From contig CAJXPP010000157.1 in NCBI GenBank assembly GCA_913058195.1, positions 1 to 5,568 of the forward strand: a DNA stretch of 5,568 nucleotides, in the 5' to 3' direction. Every line of letters begins with the position of its first letter. The first letter of the stretch is position 1. Positions 1 through 4,772 of this stretch are shown here, piece after piece. Made by a program: the position numbers and the translations under genes. The notes beneath the pieces were generated by a model. It was not told the origin of the DNA. It saw only the letters and a program-made list of their open reading frames with translations, and did no database searches. Source of the stretch: an uncultured Gammaproteobacteria bacterium. GTDB lineage: Bacteria > Pseudomonadota > Gammaproteobacteria > Nitrosococcales > Methylophagaceae.

Positions 1-24
1 CTCGGAGATGTGTATAAGAGACAG
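1..24. other. Nextera transposase adapter (non-genomic)
   Basis: Positions 6-24 are the 19-base Tn5 mosaic end, AGATGTGTATAAGAGACAG, preceded by CTCGG, the last bases of the Illumina Nextera i7-side adapter. This is library sequence left untrimmed, not part of the genome. It forms a perfect 24-base inverted repeat with 5523-5546, so it could be mistaken for transposon terminal repeats. Genomic sequence starts at 25. Confidence 0.97.
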
Positions 25-445
25 ATTTAATAAAGTTAATGATTTTAGTGGTTTCAGTATCCACTAAATCTGCAAGTGTCAGTGGTGCCAAATAATTCAG
101 ATATTGTTGTTGGGCATCCCATAAAATCCCTTTTAATTTACATGAACCAGAAATAAGACAAGGAGGATGATCACAGTTTACTGGTTCTAGCGTATTTTCC
201 ATTAGTTCAATCACGGATTTTAGTGAAATTTCATTAGCATCGCAGCCTAATAATATGCCACCATTTTTTCCACGTATCGACTTAACCCAGCCAGCATGTA
301 CTAATTTATTAACTATCTTCATTGCATGACTTTTTGATATATCAAAGCTGTCAGTAATTTTCTGAATGGTAGTCATTTCTTGTTGCATCATCGTAAGATA
401 AATCAACGTTCTAAAGGCAAAATCAGTGTGTTTAGTTAACTGCAT
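25..445 (-). CDS. nsrR: NsrR, Rrf2-family nitric-oxide-sensing repressor (3' end cut off)
   Basis: NsrR is a cytoplasmic dimeric repressor that holds an Fe-S cluster. NO destroys the cluster and releases genes for NO detoxification such as hmp. The reading frame, which I translated by hand, starts MQLTKHTDFAFRTLIYL and covers 140 residues. The E. coli protein is 141 residues, so only the extreme C-terminus is missing, cut by the adapter. A winged helix-turn-helix lies in about residues 1-65, ending in RGKNGG (58-63), the family wing motif. The three cluster cysteines are C91, C96 and C102, at the same positions as I recall in E. coli NsrR; C68 is extra. The ATG is preceded by AAAAGGT (minus strand 458-452) with six bases between. 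The gene is divergent from hmp, its classical target, across a region with two NsrR operators. The identification is strong. Residues read past position 25 into the adapter would be spurious. Confidence 0.93.
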
Positions 446-482
446 ATATCGACCTTTTACCAAAAAGATTAACAAAAAGTAA

Positions 483-488
483 ATTATA
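483..488 (-). promoter_or_regulatory. possible -10 box of nsrR
   Basis: The minus strand reads TATAAT here, about 38 bases before the nsrR start codon. No good -35 hexamer sits at 16-18 bases: the nearest candidate, TTGACT at 505-500, is only 11 bases away. If this -10 is used, the first NsrR operator (506-528) would cover the -35 region, which would allow autorepression. Low confidence because of the spacing. Confidence 0.3.
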
Positions 489-493
489 AAGGC

Positions 494-521
494 TTGCATA
501 GTCAAAAGATACATGTAAAAT
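494..521 (+). promoter_or_regulatory. candidate hmp promoter
   Basis: TTGCAT at 494-499 and TAAAAT at 516-521 (five of six to TATAAT) are separated by 16 bases and face hmp. The -10 box lies inside the first NsrR operator, so bound repressor would block RNA polymerase. The -35 match is weak (three of six). Transcription would start near 528, leaving a leader of about 48 bases that contains the second operator. Confidence 0.42.
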
Positions 522-528
522 GCATCAT
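506..528. promoter_or_regulatory. NsrR operator 1 (11-1-11)
   Basis: Left half AAGATACATGT (506-516), a single A, then right half AAATGCATCAT (518-528). From memory the gammaproteobacterial NsrR consensus halves are AAGATGCATTT and AAATGCATCTT, so the site matches 9 of 11 and 10 of 11. Its position between nsrR and hmp, over the candidate hmp -10 box, fits direct repression by the divergent regulator. Confidence 0.82.
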
Positions 529-530
529 TA

Positions 531-553
531 AAGATTCATTTAGTATGCATGTT
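531..553. promoter_or_regulatory. NsrR operator 2 (11-1-11)
   Basis: Left half AAGATTCATTT (531-541), a single A, then right half GTATGCATGTT (543-553). These match the remembered NsrR consensus halves at 10 of 11 and 8 of 11. The site begins two bases after operator 1, so the two centres are 25 bases apart, and it would lie just downstream of the likely hmp transcription start. Confidence 0.65.
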
Positions 554-563
554 CAAGTTATAT

Positions 564-568
564 AAGGA
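564..568 (+). promoter_or_regulatory. hmp ribosome binding site, decides the start
   Basis: AAGGA with a seven-base spacer to the ATG at 576. This selects 576 over the in-frame ATG at 549, which lies inside NsrR operator 2 and has no Shine-Dalgarno sequence. Confidence 0.8.
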
Positions 569-575
569 TTCAACT

Positions 576-1763
576 ATGTTAAGCCAGCAGACAATTGAAA
601 CAGTACAGTCAACCATTCCACTATTAGCGGAGCATGGTCAGGCAATTACTAAAAATTTTTATGGGAAACTATTTCAAGCTCATCCTGAGCTAAAAAATAT
701 CTTTAATATGAATAATCAACAGGATGGAGAGCAGTCTCGAGCTCTAGCTGATGCCGTATTTGCTTATGCAAATAATATTACAAATTTGGAAGTACTAATT
801 CCAGCAGTGCAGAAAATTGCACATAAACACACAAGTTTAGGTGTTAAGCCTGAACACTACCCTATCGTGGGTAAATATTTGTTAGAAGCAATACAAGATG
901 TTTTAGACTTGCCAAAAGATCATGCTGCTCTAGAAGCATGGGCTGAAGCTTATGGCCAACTAGCAGATGTATTTACCAATACAGAAGAAGGTTTATATCA
1001 AGCTAGCGAAGAACTTGATGGTGGGTGGCGTGGCTTTCGAGAGTTTGTCATTGAAGACATTATTGCTGAAACACCAGAGGTGAAATCTTTCTATCTCAGA
1101 CCAAAAGATAATGGCTGTTTGCCGTTATATAAAGGAGGACAGTATATTGGGATAAAAGTGAGCCCAGAAGGCTCTGAGTTTGAACAAATTCGTCAATATT
1201 CGCTATCTGGAATACCAGGTAGTGCTCAACTACGCATCACAATAAAATCTGAAGTTAAAGGTTTAGTGTCTAATCAGCTCCATCAGAGTACTAAAGGATC
1301 AGAGCTATTGGTGCAGGCACCAGCAGGTGTATTTAACCTCGATGCTCAGGCAAAGAAACATATCTTTATTGCTGGCGGCGTAGGCATTACACCTGTTATG
1401 AGCATGTTGTATGAGGCATTAGGACAAGGAATAGCACCTGAAAGCATTCTGTTTATTCAATGCCAGCGTGATGAACAACATCAAATTTGTAAAGATGAGT
1501 TAGCTCTATTGCATAAGGTTAAGGGCTTTGGCTACAAAATAAGTTATATGGACAGTGATTCTGGCGATAACCGTGGCTATTTAAATGCGGGTATATTAAC
1601 TAAATGGCTAAGTGAAAATAAGTTTGATACGAATGGTGATACTGCCGTTTATTTCTGCGGCCCTAAACCATTTATGTCAGCATTGAATAAATGCTGTATC
1701 GGCTTAGGTTTTGAAGAAAGTAACATCCATTATGAAAGTTTTGGGCCAAATGCAGCCATTTAA
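576..1763 (+). CDS. hmp: flavohaemoglobin, nitric oxide dioxygenase
   Basis: Hmp is a cytoplasmic NO dioxygenase that converts NO, oxygen and NAD(P)H to nitrate. Starting at 576 gives 395 residues against 396 in E. coli, and the N-terminus MLSQQTIETV then aligns without a gap. The globin domain (about 1-145) has the proximal haem ligand H85, distal Y29 and Q53, Y95, and a glutamate near 137 corresponding to the catalytic E135. The FAD domain has RQYS at 206-209. The NAD-binding domain has GGVGITP at 267-273 and CGPKPFM at 361-367, and the protein ends in FGPNAAI. All three domains are complete, with no frameshift. Expression is probably NO-induced through NsrR, as two operators and the divergent nsrR lie upstream. 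The 3' end overlaps the next gene (nrtS-like) by 14 bases, indicating one transcript and coupled translation. Confidence 0.97.
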   Translation: MLSQQTIETVQSTIPLLAEHGQAITKNFYGKLFQAHPELKNIFNMNNQQDGEQSRALADAVFAYANNITNLEVLIPAVQKIAHKHTSLGVKPEHYPIVGKYLLEAIQDVLDLPKDHAALEAWAEAYGQLADVFTNTEEGLYQASEELDGGWRGFREFVIEDIIAETPEVKSFYLRPKDNGCLPLYKGGQYIGIKVSPEGSEFEQIRQYSLSGIPGSAQLRITIKSEVKGLVSNQLHQSTKGSELLVQAPAGVFNLDAQAKKHIFIAGGVGITPVMSMLYEALGQGIAPESILFIQCQRDEQHQICKDELALLHKVKGFGYKISYMDSDSGDNRGYLNAGILTKWLSENKFDTNGDTAVYFCGPKPFMSALNKCCIGLGFEESNIHYESFGPNAAI

Positions 1764-1965
1764 ATTTAAACGCCTGTTGAATCACTTCCTACACTGGAGG
1801 TGGTTTGCTGTTGCCTTCGTTATTGGTAGTATCTTAAACCTAATCAATCAATCGGGTGCTTTTTTTGGAGAGCCATCGGTGCATTATCCAAAATTAATAC
1901 TGACGTATTGTGTACCTTATTTCGTTTCGAGTATTTCAGCTTGGTGTGCTTTAAGTAGTAAGTGA
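1750..1965 (+). CDS. nrtS: small membrane protein, probable NrtS nitrate/nitrite transporter
   Basis: A 71-residue protein with two membrane segments, about residues 18-39 and 48-68. The motifs IGSILNLINQ (25-34) and ILTYCVPYFVSS (50-61) match what I recall of NrtS, a short nitrate/nitrite transporter family first described in cyanobacteria. The N-terminus is basic. I chose the ATG at 1750, which overlaps the hmp stop by 14 bases. An in-frame ATG at 1732 (77 residues) and a TTG at 1711 (84 residues) are alternatives. The one at 1732 has GAAGAAAG (1713-1720) 11 bases upstream, a somewhat long spacing, so it cannot be excluded. The overlap implies co-transcription with hmp and probable translational coupling. 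Because Hmp makes nitrate, a role in moving that nitrate across the membrane is plausible, but it is inferred from context only. No strong terminator follows. Confidence 0.78.
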   Translation: MQPFKFKRLLNHFLHWRWFAVAFVIGSILNLINQSGAFFGEPSVHYPKLILTYCVPYFVSSISAWCALSSK

Positions 1966-2369
1966 TAAATTTTGCTATAACTCTAGAGTGGTAGTACCAA
2001 TGTTATTTTGGTAGCCATAAATAGGAAGGCAAAGGTGACCAGAATCGAATTGGGAGACACATCGGTGAAGAGGAAGTCTCAATAGCACAAACTTTTAAGA
2101 TTATGAATAATACTGCTTTTTTTACATAGTTTGAAATGACGAATGAGGTGCTACTGGCACGAAGTAGCTATTAAATGAATGTCAGCTTTCGACCCAAAGC
2201 AGCCTGTCAAATGGTCCCGAAATAATGCTTTCAAGCGTGTTAGTTCAAGTTATAATTACTTCTGACCTTTGGAGTTTTTGGCACAACCAATGCACTATCT
2301 ATCAGGGTTAAACTAAAATAACTAGCCAATAGTACCAAAGTACAATATGTAGGCGAGCCGTCTTCTAGT
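1966..2369. other. intergenic region with no supported gene
   Basis: I see no coding frame with family resemblance or a convincing ribosome binding site on either strand. It holds two perfect short hairpins: TACCAA/TTGGTA at 1995-2013, and GCTACT/AGTAGC at 2150-2168 with a seven-base loop. It also holds one copy of a dispersed repeat (2171-2200). Neither hairpin has a following T-tract, so neither is called a terminator. The region may contain decayed sequence. Confidence 0.6.
2171..2200. repeat. dispersed intergenic repeat, copy 1
   Basis: It begins with the 13-mer TTAAATGAATGTC, then A, then GCTT; the second copy at 3269-3298 agrees at 17 of these 18 bases before diverging. Here the repeat continues as a small hairpin, GCTTT (2184-2188) pairing with AAAGC (2196-2200). 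The reverse strand, with a GACATTCATTTAA core, resembles short sequences I recall between genes in many marine gammaproteobacteria. It would encode only a spurious 17-residue frame. Confidence 0.5.
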
Positions 2370-2383
2370 ACAGTTGCAACTGT
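2370..2383. promoter_or_regulatory. 14-base perfect palindrome, possible operator
   Basis: ACAGTTGCAACTGT reads the same on both strands. It lies about 45 bases upstream of the riboswitch aptamer, where a transcription factor for the PEP-CTERM gene could bind. The binding protein is unknown. The site has no spacer and could not form a normal hairpin, which favours a DNA-level site over an RNA structure. Confidence 0.4.
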
Positions 2384-2403
2384 TTTGGCTATTTAGTCGA
2401 GAC

Positions 2404-2419
2404 TTTAAATTAATTTAAA
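2404..2419. promoter_or_regulatory. 16-base AT-only palindrome in the probable promoter zone
   Basis: TTTAAATTAATTTAAA is a perfect palindrome ending about 8 bases before the aptamer. It includes TTAAAT (2405-2410), a possible -10 box (four of six), but no convincing -35 element is placed at the right distance (TTGGCT at 2385-2390 is 14 bases away). It may be an operator, an AT-rich promoter melting region, or chance in AT-rich DNA. Confidence 0.33.
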
Positions 2420-2426
2420 CAAGATA

Positions 2427-2501
2427 AAAGCCAACCTTGGTGTGAGCCAAGCTACGGAAAGCCAAAGGTCTTTAGTTCGCGATTAAAGATAGCTGGGTTG
2501 T
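2427..2501 (+). promoter_or_regulatory. GEMM-I (cyclic-di-GMP-I class) riboswitch, divergent
   Basis: Two hairpins match the GEMM-I architecture. The first is CTTGGT (2436-2441), a GTGA tetraloop of GNRA type (2442-2445), and GCCAAG (2446-2451). The joiner ACGGAAAGCC (2454-2463) corresponds to the usual ACGCAAAGCC. The second hairpin pairs CCA (2462-2464) with TGG (2494-2496) and TCTTTA (2469-2474) with TAAAGA (2484-2489). It leaves an AAGG/TAGC internal loop, the expected tetraloop-receptor position, and the aptamer ends in TAGCTGGGTT. The class binds the second messenger cyclic di-GMP. Oddities are G instead of C before the AAA, C at 2431 after the ligand-binding G (2430), and T2501 where a ligand-pairing C is expected. 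No terminator follows; the Shine-Dalgarno sequence starts seven bases later, so control is probably translational. The alignment was made by eye against the remembered Vc2 aptamer. Confidence 0.75.
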
Positions 2502-2507
2502 ATATAA

Positions 2508-2512
2508 AAGGA
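2508..2512 (+). promoter_or_regulatory. ribosome binding site next to the riboswitch
   Basis: AAGGA with a seven-base spacer to the ATG at 2520. CCTT at 2435-2438, at the base of the aptamer's first hairpin, is complementary to AAGG, so an alternative fold could hide this site when the aptamer is not formed. That switch is inferred from complementarity alone. Confidence 0.65.
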
Positions 2513-2519
2513 AAGTGTT

Positions 2520-3035
2520 ATGAAAAAAATATTATTGGCATCAACTCTTCTTGCTGCAAGTTTCAGTATAAACGCAGCAACTGTTAACCTTGATGCATTA
2601 ACTAGTACTAACCTTAATCCAGTCGAGCTAAACCTGACAGCAGGCACATATAATGTTAACCCATTCGCGGGTGCATTTACGTCATGGAATGCTTGGGGCT
2701 CGTCTACTGGTTGTGATAGTACTGGTGCAAATTGCTCAAAAGGTTGGATTAACAACTACTCGATTACTACACCAACGGAAACAATATTTACGAGTAATAG
2801 TATTAGGTATGCTTCAGCAAATTTAGCATTGTTAAATTCGCTTAGTACTTCTTTCACATTGTTATCAGATGCCACGGTTAAGTTTTTCATTAACGATAGC
2901 AATTACGGAGATAATATAGGCGGTATGTCATTAAATGTATCTGCAGTCCCAATCCCAGCAGCAGCATTTTTGTTTGCACCTGCACTATTAGGTTTCATGG
3001 GTTTACGTCGTAAGGCTAAAAACTCAGCAGCTTAA
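2520..3035 (+). CDS. secreted PEP-CTERM (VPxPA-type) sorting-domain protein
   Basis: A 171-residue exported protein of unknown specific role. Residues 1-19 are a signal peptide (lysines at 2-3, hydrophobic core, SINA cleavage motif before A20). The mature part is rich in Asn, Ser and Thr, low in charge, and has two cysteines in a short loop (GCDSTGANC). The C-terminus holds VPIPAAA at 143-149, a hydrophobic segment (about 149-162) and RRK at 163-165. This is the tripartite PEP-CTERM sorting signal in its VPLPA-like variant. Such proteins are processed by an exosortase/archaeosortase-type transpeptidase and are linked to exopolysaccharide, biofilm or floc formation; no exosortase gene is in this window. 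The gene stands alone, with a c-di-GMP-class riboswitch directly upstream and a strong terminator 25 bases after the stop. Sorting-signal assignment is firm; molecular function is unknown. Confidence 0.88.
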   Translation: MKKILLASTLLAASFSINAATVNLDALTSTNLNPVELNLTAGTYNVNPFAGAFTSWNAWGSSTGCDSTGANCSKGWINNYSITTPTETIFTSNSIRYASANLALLNSLSTSFTLLSDATVKFFINDSNYGDNIGGMSLNVSAVPIPAAAFLFAPALLGFMGLRRKAKNSAA

Positions 3036-3060
3036 ATCTAAGTTACAACTGAATAACATT

Positions 3061-3094
3061 AAGCCGTAGCAATTAAGTTTGTTACGGCTTTTTT
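3061..3094 (+). terminator. intrinsic terminator of the PEP-CTERM gene
   Basis: A 12-base-pair stem pairs 3061-3072 (AAGCCGTAGCAA) with 3079-3090 (TTGTTACGGCTT), with one G-T wobble and a six-base loop. A run of six T covers 3089-3094. It begins 25 bases after the stop codon. The AAGCC start also gives an A-tract-poor but still partly bidirectional hairpin. Confidence 0.92.
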
Positions 3095-3268
3095 GTATCT
3101 ATTGTTTTTCTCTATTTATTAAGATCAAAATTAATAATATCAATGATTAATATGACGTGTATTTCATTTTAAAATAGAGCCGTCATGGGGTAAAGCTAAT
3201 GACTTTTAAGAGATTCTGTTCAGAATAAAACACTTTTGTGAGTACCCGTCATCAGCATAAATATATCG

Positions 3269-3298
3269 TTAAATGAATGTCTGCTTGTGGCGCTAAAC
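3269..3298. repeat. dispersed intergenic repeat, copy 2
   Basis: It starts with the same 13-mer, TTAAATGAATGTC, as the copy at 2171, then T and GCTT, and diverges into GTGGCGCTAAAC. It sits between the PEP-CTERM terminator and the end of the LysR gene. The stem GCG (3290-3292) with CGC (3298-3300), followed by TCTTTT, is too short to call a terminator. Confidence 0.5.
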
Positions 3299-3308
3299 GC
3301 TCTTTTAA

Positions 3309-4205
3309 TTACTTATTGCTAGTTTTAAATTGTTCAACTAAAAATGCGATTAAACTTTTTACACGTTGAGGTTGATGTTTATTTTGAGGGTAAATGGCAT
3401 AAACATTAAGTAGTGAATTAGTAAGTTGATTGGGCAAAATGATATTCAATTGTTCTGATTCAATGGCTTCAGCACAAATAAAATCAGGCATAAGGATTAC
3501 CCCCTTGCCAGCAATGGCTGCTTGGCATAAAAAGTCACCATTGTTAGCGTTCATTACTGATGGAATACTGATGCTTTCGGTACCGCCTGATTTTGTGGTG
3601 AATTTCCAGCTATCAGGTGCGGAGTGGTAATTCAGTTTAACATGTCCATTGGCTAGCCCTTGTGGCGTGTTTGGAGCGCCATGTTTTGCAAGATAAGCTG
3701 GGCTGGCACAGAGGATTAACTGAATGGTTGTGAGTCGCTTAGCAATGAGTGATGAATCTTTCAGCTTAGCAATCCGGATCGCTAAATCGAAGCCTTCCTC
3801 AGCTAGTTCAATGTGACGGTCGTTAAAATCAACATCAAATTTAATCTTTGGATGCAAGTTATTAAATTGCTGAAGTAAGGGGCTTAACTTTGCTAAACCA
3901 AACGAAAGGGGCACGGCTAGTCTGATGCGACCTTCAAGAGCTTTTTCTTTATTGCTAATTGATGATTCAGCTTGAGACACTTCCTCAATAATTCGCACAC
4001 AGTGGTCATAAAAGGTAAGTCCTGCATCCGTTATGGTGTGCGTGCGAGTAGTACGCGTCAGTAAGCTCACACCAAGGCGCGATTCTAGTTCTGACAAACG
4101 ACGGCTAATTGCCGATTTCACTGTGTTCATTTGCTCAGCTACTTTGGTAATGCTGCCTGCATCAACCACGCGAACAAAGGTCTGCATTTCTTCTAATTGA
4201 TTCAT
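3309..4205 (-). CDS. LysR-type transcriptional regulator (CrgA/DmlR-like)
   Basis: A 298-residue cytoplasmic DNA-binding regulator of usual LysR length. The N-terminal helix-turn-helix spans about residues 4-62, with AGSITKVAEQMNTVKSAISR (16-35) as its core, followed by the linker helix. The effector-binding domain (about 90-295) has FNDRHIELAEEGFDLAIRIA and LCASPAYLAKHG, typical of the CrgA/DmlR-like subgroup. The ligand is unknown. AAGG at 4215-4212 precedes the ATG with six bases between. The gene is divergent from the DoxX-pirin operon, separated by 114 bases; LysR proteins usually control the divergent neighbour and themselves, so it probably activates that operon in response to a quinone-like or electrophilic compound (inference). 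No convincing terminator is seen below position 3309 on its strand. Confidence 0.92.
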   Translation of the reverse strand: MNQLEEMQTFVRVVDAGSITKVAEQMNTVKSAISRRLSELESRLGVSLLTRTTRTHTITDAGLTFYDHCVRIIEEVSQAESSISNKEKALEGRIRLAVPLSFGLAKLSPLLQQFNNLHPKIKFDVDFNDRHIELAEEGFDLAIRIAKLKDSSLIAKRLTTIQLILCASPAYLAKHGAPNTPQGLANGHVKLNYHSAPDSWKFTTKSGGTESISIPSVMNANNGDFLCQAAIAGKGVILMPDFICAEAIESEQLNIILPNQLTNSLLNVYAIYPQNKHQPQRVKSLIAFLVEQFKTSNK

Positions 4206-4319
4206 TACTTGCCTTATAGTTCTAATATTTGAAACAGTAAGTTCTAAATATACCTGTTTATTAATATTTTGTGAACTATAGAATGGTGACCTACATTAAT
4301 AACAACAAGGGTAAAAAAA
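4206..4319. promoter_or_regulatory. divergent promoter region with AGTTC half-sites
   Basis: AGTTCTAA occurs at 4218-4225 and again at 4240-4247, 22 bases apart (about two helical turns). An inverted GAACT is at 4273-4277, within GAACTATA (4273-4280), the exact reverse complement of TATAGTTC at 4215-4222. Multiple half-sites on one DNA face fit a LysR operator with recognition and activation sub-sites. Possible DoxX-side -10 boxes are TAGAAT (4279-4284) or TACATT (4293-4298); neither has a strong -35 partner, as expected for an activator-dependent promoter. Confidence 0.5.
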
Positions 4320-4727
4320 ATGAACACTTCTACTACACATCACGGCGCTTTTCTGACACGTATTACGCTTGGCTGTATTTTGTTGGCTCACGGCGCACTC
4401 AAAATATTTGTTTTCACAATCCCTGGCACGGTTGGCTTCTTCGAGAGTTTAGGGCTACCTGCGATATTCGCTTACCTGACCATTTTCGGCGAAATCTTTG
4501 GTGGAACAGCCCTGATTTTAGGTATTTACCCACGTCTTGCTGCCTTACTTAGTTTACCAATTTTGCTTGGTGCAGCGTGGGTTCATATGAGTAATGGTTG
4601 GGTATTTAGCAATGTAGGCGGTGGTTGGGAGTTTCCTATGCTACTTATTGTTTTGGCAATAGTCGTCGCAATCCAAGGGGGCGGTAGTTTTGCCATCAAG
4701 CAGATACCTGCACGGCTAAAAGTGTAA
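4320..4727 (+). CDS. DoxX-family inner-membrane protein
   Basis: A 135-residue integral membrane protein with four predicted helices, at about residues 11-32, 47-68, 72-90 and 105-121. Family signatures are R14 with LG at 17-18, HG at 24-25 with K28 in the first helix, and GEIFGGTALILG at 57-68 in the second. H89 lies at the end of the third helix. DoxX proteins are small membrane proteins tied to quinone or thiol redox chemistry; the exact reaction of this member is unknown. The start has AAGGG (4307-4311) and an eight-base spacer. It is the first gene of an operon with the pirin (45 bases between) and is divergent from the LysR gene. The E. coli homologue YqjF is also controlled by a LysR protein (YhaJ), but the regulator here belongs to a different LysR subgroup. 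Confidence 0.88.
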   Translation: MNTSTTHHGAFLTRITLGCILLAHGALKIFVFTIPGTVGFFESLGLPAIFAYLTIFGEIFGGTALILGIYPRLAALLSLPILLGAAWVHMSNGWVFSNVGGGWEFPMLLIVLAIVVAIQGGGSFAIKQIPARLKV

Positions 4728-4772
4728 TTCACCTTATTTATATCAGATACAGCGAACAACAGGAGACGAACA

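Noticed and set aside
549..575. N-terminal extension of Hmp by nine residues from an ATG at 549
   Set aside because: That ATG lies inside an NsrR operator, has no ribosome binding site, and the extension is absent from the E. coli protein as I recall it; the ATG at 576 has AAGGA seven bases upstream.
2150..2168. Hairpin GCTACT/AGTAGC as a terminator for hmp-nrtS
   Set aside because: The stem has only six pairs and there is no T-tract after it; the T-run at 2118-2123 lies before the hairpin.
2483..2755. 90-residue minus-strand open frame
   Set aside because: It overlaps the riboswitch and the PEP-CTERM gene on the other strand, shows no family features, and the plus-strand gene has a clear signal peptide and sorting domain.
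3213..3226. ATTCTG-TT-CAGAAT inverted repeat as an operator or terminator
   Set aside because: The two-base loop cannot form a normal hairpin at full stem length, no T-tract follows on either strand, and it lies between two convergent gene ends where an operator is not expected.
3430..3630. 66-residue plus-strand open frame
   Set aside because: It lies wholly within the LysR gene on the opposite strand and has no recognisable motif.
4271..4552. 93-residue plus-strand open frame
   Set aside because: It is an out-of-frame shadow of the DoxX gene, which has the better ribosome binding site and four membrane helices.
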